The position numbers and the translations under genes are program-made. The notes beneath the pieces were generated by a model that saw nothing but the letters and a program-made list of their open reading frames with translations, had not been told where the DNA came from and made no database searches. Positions 19,071 through 22,215 of a stretch of DNA of 22,215 nt are shown here, one piece after another. This stretch comes from a virus. Numbering within the stretch: position 1 is the stretch's first letter; each line of letters opens with the position of its first letter. The DNA lies in the IMG/VR virus record IMGVR_UViG_3300017738_000044, positions 1-22,215 of that record; one strand, 5' to 3'.

Positions 19071-19315
19071 CTATGACCCAGGCCAACTATGACCCGAATT
19101 ACTCCGGGCCCTACTTTTCAGAACAGCAGCTAGCGCAGCGTTGGGGCAGACACCCCAACACCCTGCGCCGTTACCGACAAGCAGGCACTGGGCCCGCTTT
19201 CTACGAAGTGCGGCAGGTTTTTGGCCCCCGCGCTCCACGCATCAGATACAAGCTTCATGACGTGCTGGCCTTTGAGCTGGCCAACTCCATTACCCCCGAC
19301 AAACTCAATGGCTGA
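19067..19315 (+). CDS. Excisionase/MerR-like helix-turn-helix protein
   Basis: This 82-residue protein contains FSEQQLAQRWGRHPNTLRRYRQAGTGPAFYEVR, the pattern of winged helix excisionase-like or AlpA-like HTH domains (HTH_17 type). RIRYKLHDVLAFELAN follows as the wing and helix. Such proteins act in excision, or as small transcription regulators. No integrase is visible here, so a regulatory role in the recombination operon is as likely. Start overlaps the Rad52-type gene's stop. Confidence 0.7.
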   Translation: MTMTQANYDPNYSGPYFSEQQLAQRWGRHPNTLRRYRQAGTGPAFYEVRQVFGPRAPRIRYKLHDVLAFELANSITPDKLNG

Positions 19316-19643
19316 TTTCAACCCTGCGCTCCCTGTCCCTGGCAAGTGGAACATTTATCAGAACGACGCCGACCATCAATACAACCCAGGCGGCAAAAGG
19401 CTGCAGCTAAAAATCCCTGTGGAATCAATCCCGGCTTTTTGCCAACACTTGATGAATCTTGCAGATGATCCCGTCAAACACAGAGAGATTCAAGTCTGGG
19501 ATTTTGAAGCTAGAGAGGTGAAAACTGTGACGGCCATTTCTGCTGGCTTCAATGCGAAGTCCGGCAAAGAAGACGATGAAGGTTGGTACGGCACCATTAA
19601 CCCACCGGCACACAAGGCCCCAGCCACAGACATTCCGTTCTGA
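19308..19643 (+). CDS. Putative ssDNA-binding protein with DIPF tail
   Basis: This 111-residue protein begins MADFNPALPVPGKWNIYQND and has beta-type segments (KRLQLKIPVESIPAF, then REIQVWDFEAREVKTVTAI). It ends in TDIPF, close to the DDIPF tip by which bacterial SSBs bind partner proteins. It lies in an operon with exonuclease and annealing genes, which supports an SSB-like job. The core is not a clear classical SSB OB-fold, so this is inference. ATG 19308 is chosen because it overlaps the upstream stop region by eight bases; earlier in-frame codons look like noise. Confidence 0.6.
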   Translation: MADFNPALPVPGKWNIYQNDADHQYNPGGKRLQLKIPVESIPAFCQHLMNLADDPVKHREIQVWDFEAREVKTVTAISAGFNAKSGKEDDEGWYGTINPPAHKAPATDIPF

Positions 19644-19867
19644 TGGCAGGCCCTGAACTCCAAGCCTTTCGAGAGCTGGACAAAATGGGGCTGATCTTAG
19701 AGGGCGAGTTTTTCTCGCCCTTTATGGCGGGCCAGGATCACTACACCAAGCTTTTGGCGGCCATGAAGGCGAACCGACTGGGCATCAAGCGCCGCGCAAC
19801 GACTGACAGTCCATCTCAGCAATACGACCCACCGCCTGCTGAAGCAAACGCGCCGTCTGACGATTAG
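19643..19867 (+). CDS. Small hypothetical protein ending the plus-strand operon
   Basis: This 74-residue protein begins MAGPELQAFRELDKMGLIL, is basic in the middle (MKANRLGIKRRATTDS) and Pro/Ala-rich at the end. Its start overlaps the previous stop (TGATG). A perfect hairpin lies inside it at 19701-19721, and an alternative start ATG 19724 follows that hairpin. Its last 83 bases overlap the convergent minus-strand gene. Function unknown. Stop is TAG. Confidence 0.55.
   Translation: MAGPELQAFRELDKMGLILEGEFFSPFMAGQDHYTKLLAAMKANRLGIKRRATTDSPSQQYDPPPAEANAPSDD
19699..19723 (+). terminator. Hairpin inside the last plus-strand gene
   Basis: AGGGCGAG, loop TTTTT, CTCGCCCT gives eight perfect pairs (19701-19721), followed by TT. 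It lies within coding sequence, so it may attenuate or end the operon, or be a coincidence of the codons for GEFFSP. Confidence 0.4.
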
Positions 19868-19997
19868 CTCTGGCCAACGACACGCAGAGGCCCTGCAGCT
19901 CTGCCACGTCGTCGGTGTTCATAATTGATCGCACCATCTTTTCAGTCTCAAATGAGTCTTCTGTTGATGGCTTAACGATCATCCAGTCGAAAGACAT
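19785..19997 (-). CDS. Small hypothetical protein, convergent
   Basis: This 70-residue protein begins MSFDWMIVKPSTEDSFETEK and has helices (AELQGLCVSLARANRQTARLLQQAVGRIAEMD). I associate the MSFDWMIVKP start with small cyanophage proteins, from memory only. It is the last minus-strand gene of the cluster that includes the cysteine peptidase, 15 bases downstream of that gene. Its 3' end overlaps the plus-strand gene at 19643-19867 by 83 bases, tail to tail. Confidence 0.6.
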   Translation of the reverse strand: MSFDWMIVKPSTEDSFETEKMVRSIMNTDDVAELQGLCVSLARANRQTARLLQQAVGRIAEMDCQSLRGA

Positions 19998-20012
19998 AGG
20001 GCCTCCGCATGG

Positions 20013-20828
20013 TTATGGCCTAATGGTGATCATCCAACCTGAATTTGGCCCTTCAATCAGCCACCTGTAGTTGAACTCTGACTGACGGATGCGAACAGAT
20101 TCACCCGACCGTGAAAAATCATGGCCGCCTTTCTGCATAAGCGGAAAGCCCATGGGGTCGTGCATGACGTAATACTGATCGCCAACCGGACTGTGCCTCC
20201 CCTGGACCCCCGTAATCACCGACCAATGGCCGCACGCAAGGCCACTGCACATTGGCGGTTCGCCTTTGGTTAAGTCGCCCTTGTCGTACCAGCCCACGAG
20301 AACGGCGGATCCGCGAGATATGGCCGCTTCGATCATTTGCGGATTGCCCTGTTGGGTGAATTCCACATCCATGCCCAAAAACTTGAGCGTTTGGAGTTGG
20401 GCGTTGACGCTGGTGGTGTCCCCAAAGCGGGATAGGTGGAAGATGTACTCGTTATCACTAGCGACCAGATTGGCGCTGGCTGCGAGCATGGCGGCGGAAG
20501 AGGCGAAACAATCACGCCATCCATCGGGGCCGTTGTCGGTTTGCTTGAAATAAGGGACATAGACCTCTTCGTCAATCCCAGCAGCCCGCCACGCCTCGAA
20601 CCACTGGCTGTCTTCCTGTAGAAGCTCAGCAGGCATGGCATCTTGTAGGGCCGCAACGCCAGCCAGGTGGTAGGGCGAGTCATCCCTGAAATGTTGGAAG
20701 AAGGGCAGCAAACTGAGCACGCTCAGAAAACCCAAAGACGGCCCGATGATGGCTGGTCGTAACCGGTTTCGCCAACGGCCATTTTTATTTTTCAATTCTT
20801 TTTTCTGGGTACATGAACTTGGCCACAT
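20013..20828 (-). CDS. C39-like cysteine peptidase with N-terminal membrane segment
   Basis: This 271-residue protein has a papain-like C39 catalytic set: Gln96 in VPYFKQTDN, Cys107 in GWRDCFASSAAMLAA, His201 in CGHWSVITGV, and Asp224 in VMHDPMGFP. Residues about 25-45 (PAIIGPSLGFLSVLSLLPFF) form one weakly hydrophobic membrane segment after a basic N-terminus. In a phage this points to a cell-wall enzyme for lysis, perhaps held by a signal-anchor, but processing of another protein is possible. ATG 20828 overlaps the upstream gene by 44 bases; a TTG at 20795 (260 residues) is an alternative start. Confidence 0.7.
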   Translation of the reverse strand: MWPSSCTQKKELKNKNGRWRNRLRPAIIGPSLGFLSVLSLLPFFQHFRDDSPYHLAGVAALQDAMPAELLQEDSQWFEAWRAAGIDEEVYVPYFKQTDNGPDGWRDCFASSAAMLAASANLVASDNEYIFHLSRFGDTTSVNAQLQTLKFLGMDVEFTQQGNPQMIEAAISRGSAVLVGWYDKGDLTKGEPPMCSGLACGHWSVITGVQGRHSPVGDQYYVMHDPMGFPLMQKGGHDFSRSGESVRIRQSEFNYRWLIEGPNSGWMITIRP

Positions 20829-20958
20829 AGGAAACGACTTGATCGTCTATTTGTGATTCGGTCGATTTGGCGTAAGCGGTCAAAAGATCAACCACCAGTT
20901 TTTTGACCCCCTCCGATTGCAAGAACCGAAACAGGATTGGACGGATCAGAAGCAGCAT
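20785..20958 (-). CDS. Small hydrophobic-headed protein (57 aa)
   Basis: A 57-codon frame begins MLLLIRPILFRFLQSEGVKK and continues LVVDLLTAYAKSTESQIDDQ, ending with a basic tail. The N-terminus is hydrophobic but too interrupted for a sure membrane span; it may be an amphipathic helix. It is first in the minus-strand cluster, and its 3' end overlaps the peptidase start. Beside a probable lysin, a lysis accessory role is possible. This is inference. Confidence 0.6.
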   Translation of the reverse strand: MLLLIRPILFRFLQSEGVKKLVVDLLTAYAKSTESQIDDQVVSYVAKFMYPEKRIEK

Positions 20959-21002
20959 GGTTGGGCCTGATCGTTACCCTTAGAGCGTAGCTCTGTTGCG
21001 CC
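20959..21002. promoter_or_regulatory. Divergent intergenic region with short dyad
   Basis: This 44-base gap separates divergent starts at 20958 and 21003. It holds AGAGC-GTA-GCTCT near 20983-20995, a possible operator. No clear promoter hexamers were found. Confidence 0.3.
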
Positions 21003-21284
21003 ATGGCAGAAACACCGCAAACCAAGTTGGAAGAACAAGACGATCAACAACACTCCTGGCTAGGAGATGTTGTCCGCGTAACCATTCTGTTGTGGTCAAT
21101 GGGGATTTTGACAGCAAATTATTTGGGCATCTTCTCCCAGTCTGTTGATCCGACTTTTCCGGCCAGTTTGCTGACTGGGACTGCGGCTTCTTACTCGCCA
21201 GCACTAGGGAAACTTGGCAAGAAAAAGAAAGAGGACAGCGGCGTTATCGTAGAAAGCAAAGATTCCAAAGCTGGCATCAAATGA
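21003..21284 (+). CDS. Holin-like single-span membrane protein
   Basis: This 93-residue protein has an acidic-polar N-terminus (MAETPQTKLEEQDDQQHSW), one clear membrane segment at about residues 22-45 (VVRVTILLWSMGILTANYLGIF), a second weak hydrophobic stretch (FPASLLTGTAASYSPAL), and a Lys-rich tail. This charge layout is common for class II or III holins. It is divergent from the peptidase cluster, which would make a holin-endolysin pair. It is not a named family. Stop overlaps the next start (ATGA). Confidence 0.6.
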   Translation: MAETPQTKLEEQDDQQHSWLGDVVRVTILLWSMGILTANYLGIFSQSVDPTFPASLLTGTAASYSPALGKLGKKKKEDSGVIVESKDSKAGIK

Positions 21285-21787
21285 AACGCTCACTTTTGAT
21301 ATTGGGCATCACATTGGCAGCCGCTTTGCCTGCTAAGGCGGACTTGACTCATCGACTAAGTAGCAGCGTCCAGTTAGATGTGGGAGGCGCTTCGACTCGT
21401 GCAGTTCGCTTGCCAAACAGCTTCAGCATCAGCGGTAGCGGGATCGATACCAGCGTTACTGCAGGCGGGTCAACTACAAGTGACGCTCTCGGAGGGCTTG
21501 GGGCAGCTACTAACGGGGTCAATGCGATCACAGTCCCAGACGTAACCCAAAAAACCGCCGGCAACTCTTTTACCTACAGCGTCAGCTATTCAGCCGGTGA
21601 TACTGTGCCCACGTCAGCTCCAACGGTTGGCGCTGTGCCCGCCTTCGGCGATGTCACCAGTACATCTGCGGGCGTGAATACTGGTTTGAGCGGGAGCGTC
21701 ACGACAGCTGGCGCTATCACGATTTCGCCAGGTGCAGCCAACACAAGTGCGATAGGTCAGGTCATCAGTGAGCTGACTACACGGTGA
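21281..21787 (+). CDS. Secreted Ser/Thr/Gly-rich protein
   Basis: This 168-residue protein starts with a signal peptide (MKRSLLILGITLAAALPAKA, likely cut after AKA), then DLTHRLSSSVQLDVGGAS and a long low-complexity beta-type region. I recall similar DLTHRLSSSVQL proteins from cyanophages, where their role is unknown. It begins in the stop of the holin-like gene (ATGA) and ends in the start of the next (GTGA), so the three are co-expressed. Export to the host envelope or periplasm is inferred from the signal peptide. Confidence 0.75.
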   Translation: MKRSLLILGITLAAALPAKADLTHRLSSSVQLDVGGASTRAVRLPNSFSISGSGIDTSVTAGGSTTSDALGGLGAATNGVNAITVPDVTQKTAGNSFTYSVSYSAGDTVPTSAPTVGAVPAFGDVTSTSAGVNTGLSGSVTTAGAITISPGAANTSAIGQVISELTTR

Positions 21788-22170
21788 TGCGGCTGATTTT
21801 TCTGCTGTTGTTGGCTTCCCCAGCAGCAGCAGTCCCAGTTGTCCCGAATTTTTCCCAGGGTATTGTCTCCTCAACGACACAGTCGAAGACGGTTGTGCGC
21901 GAGAACATCCGCTCTGAGTCATTTCGTACAGGTTTTGAATACTCAGTTGCTGGCACAGGGGTGCATCCTTCTAGCGGTATTGTTAGCCCGCCAGCAGGCA
22001 ACAAAGCCTTAAACCTCTCAAGTCGCTCTACCTGGGTGCAAACTACGCCAGGAGCAGCGTTTCAGTTTGCCGAAACTTACAGCGGTCCAGGGCTGATCGA
22101 AAAAGTCATGATTGACCGCGAAACAATAATCGAAAGCGTCACTGACTCCACCAGCACGTTTAGCCAATGA
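21784..22170 (+). CDS. Second secreted protein of the same operon
   Basis: This 128-residue protein has a signal peptide (RLIFLLLLASPAAA, cut before VPVV) and then PVVPNFSQGIVSSTTQSKTVV, GFEYSVAGTGV, and GAAFQFAETYSGPGLIEKVMIDRETIIESVTD. I recall this VPNFSQG/FQFAETYxGPG type from cyanophages with no known function. The start is GTG 21784 or ATG 21787. Its stop overlaps the next start (ATGA). Confidence 0.75.
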   Translation: MMRLIFLLLLASPAAAVPVVPNFSQGIVSSTTQSKTVVRENIRSESFRTGFEYSVAGTGVHPSSGIVSPPAGNKALNLSSRSTWVQTTPGAAFQFAETYSGPGLIEKVMIDRETIIESVTDSTSTFSQ

Positions 22171-22215
22171 AAGCAGTTATTGCAGCCTTTTCGTTCGGCT
22201 TTTTATACTGCTTGC
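22167..22215 (+). CDS. Start of a further secreted or membrane protein (runs off window)
   Basis: Sixteen codons, beginning MKAVIAAFSFGFLYCL, continue past the right edge. The hydrophobic start after one Lys looks like a signal peptide, with a Cys that could be a lipobox. It overlaps the previous stop (ATGA). Confidence 0.5.
   Translation, partial: MKAVIAAFSFGFLYCL

Overview
The window is part of a tailed double-stranded DNA phage genome, probably a siphovirus. The evidence is a complete packaging, head and neck module (terminase small and large subunits, portal, MuF-type minor head protein, scaffold, major capsid protein, head-tail connectors) that runs into a tail tube gene. Several small genes look like those I associate with phages of marine picocyanobacteria: the secreted proteins at 21281-22170, the small orphan genes at 14539-15147, and the membrane protein at 16882. 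A marine Synechococcus-like host is therefore my best guess, but it is inference. No integrase, tRNA, rRNA or CRISPR array is visible.

Layout. Positions 1-14003 are almost entirely minus-strand. Read right to left they give a replication initiator (13194-14003) carrying an iteron-type origin inside its own gene, three small genes (two with zinc-site cysteines), a ribbon-helix-helix protein, terminase small and large subunits, portal, an 834-residue MuF protein with a C-terminal ADP-ribosyltransferase-like domain, four small basic or Tudor-like genes, scaffold, major capsid protein, decoration-like protein, the connector set, tail terminator, tail tube, and the start of a further tail gene. 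One short plus-strand gene (5731-5928) interrupts this block.

Positions 14061-19867 are plus-strand: a RusA-like resolvase, a series of small orphan genes, and a recombination set (PD-(D/E)XK exonuclease, Rad52-type annealing protein, excisionase-like HTH, and a small protein with an SSB-like tail). Four of the small genes sit behind copies of one regulatory element: an inverted repeat, two CTACCA boxes 11 bp apart, a -10-like hexamer, and a leader ending CAACCACCCC directly before the ATG. Each of the four is followed by a hairpin, so the region looks like separately transcribed cassettes.

Positions 19785-20958 return to the minus strand (a small gene, a C39-like cysteine peptidase with an N-terminal membrane segment, and a 57-residue protein). 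Positions 21003-22215 are plus-strand, with a holin-like membrane protein and secreted proteins.

The most notable points are an in-frame amber codon splitting the terminase large subunit, the virion-protein/ADP-ribosyltransferase fusion, the repeated promoter cassette, and the origin-like repeats inside the initiator gene.
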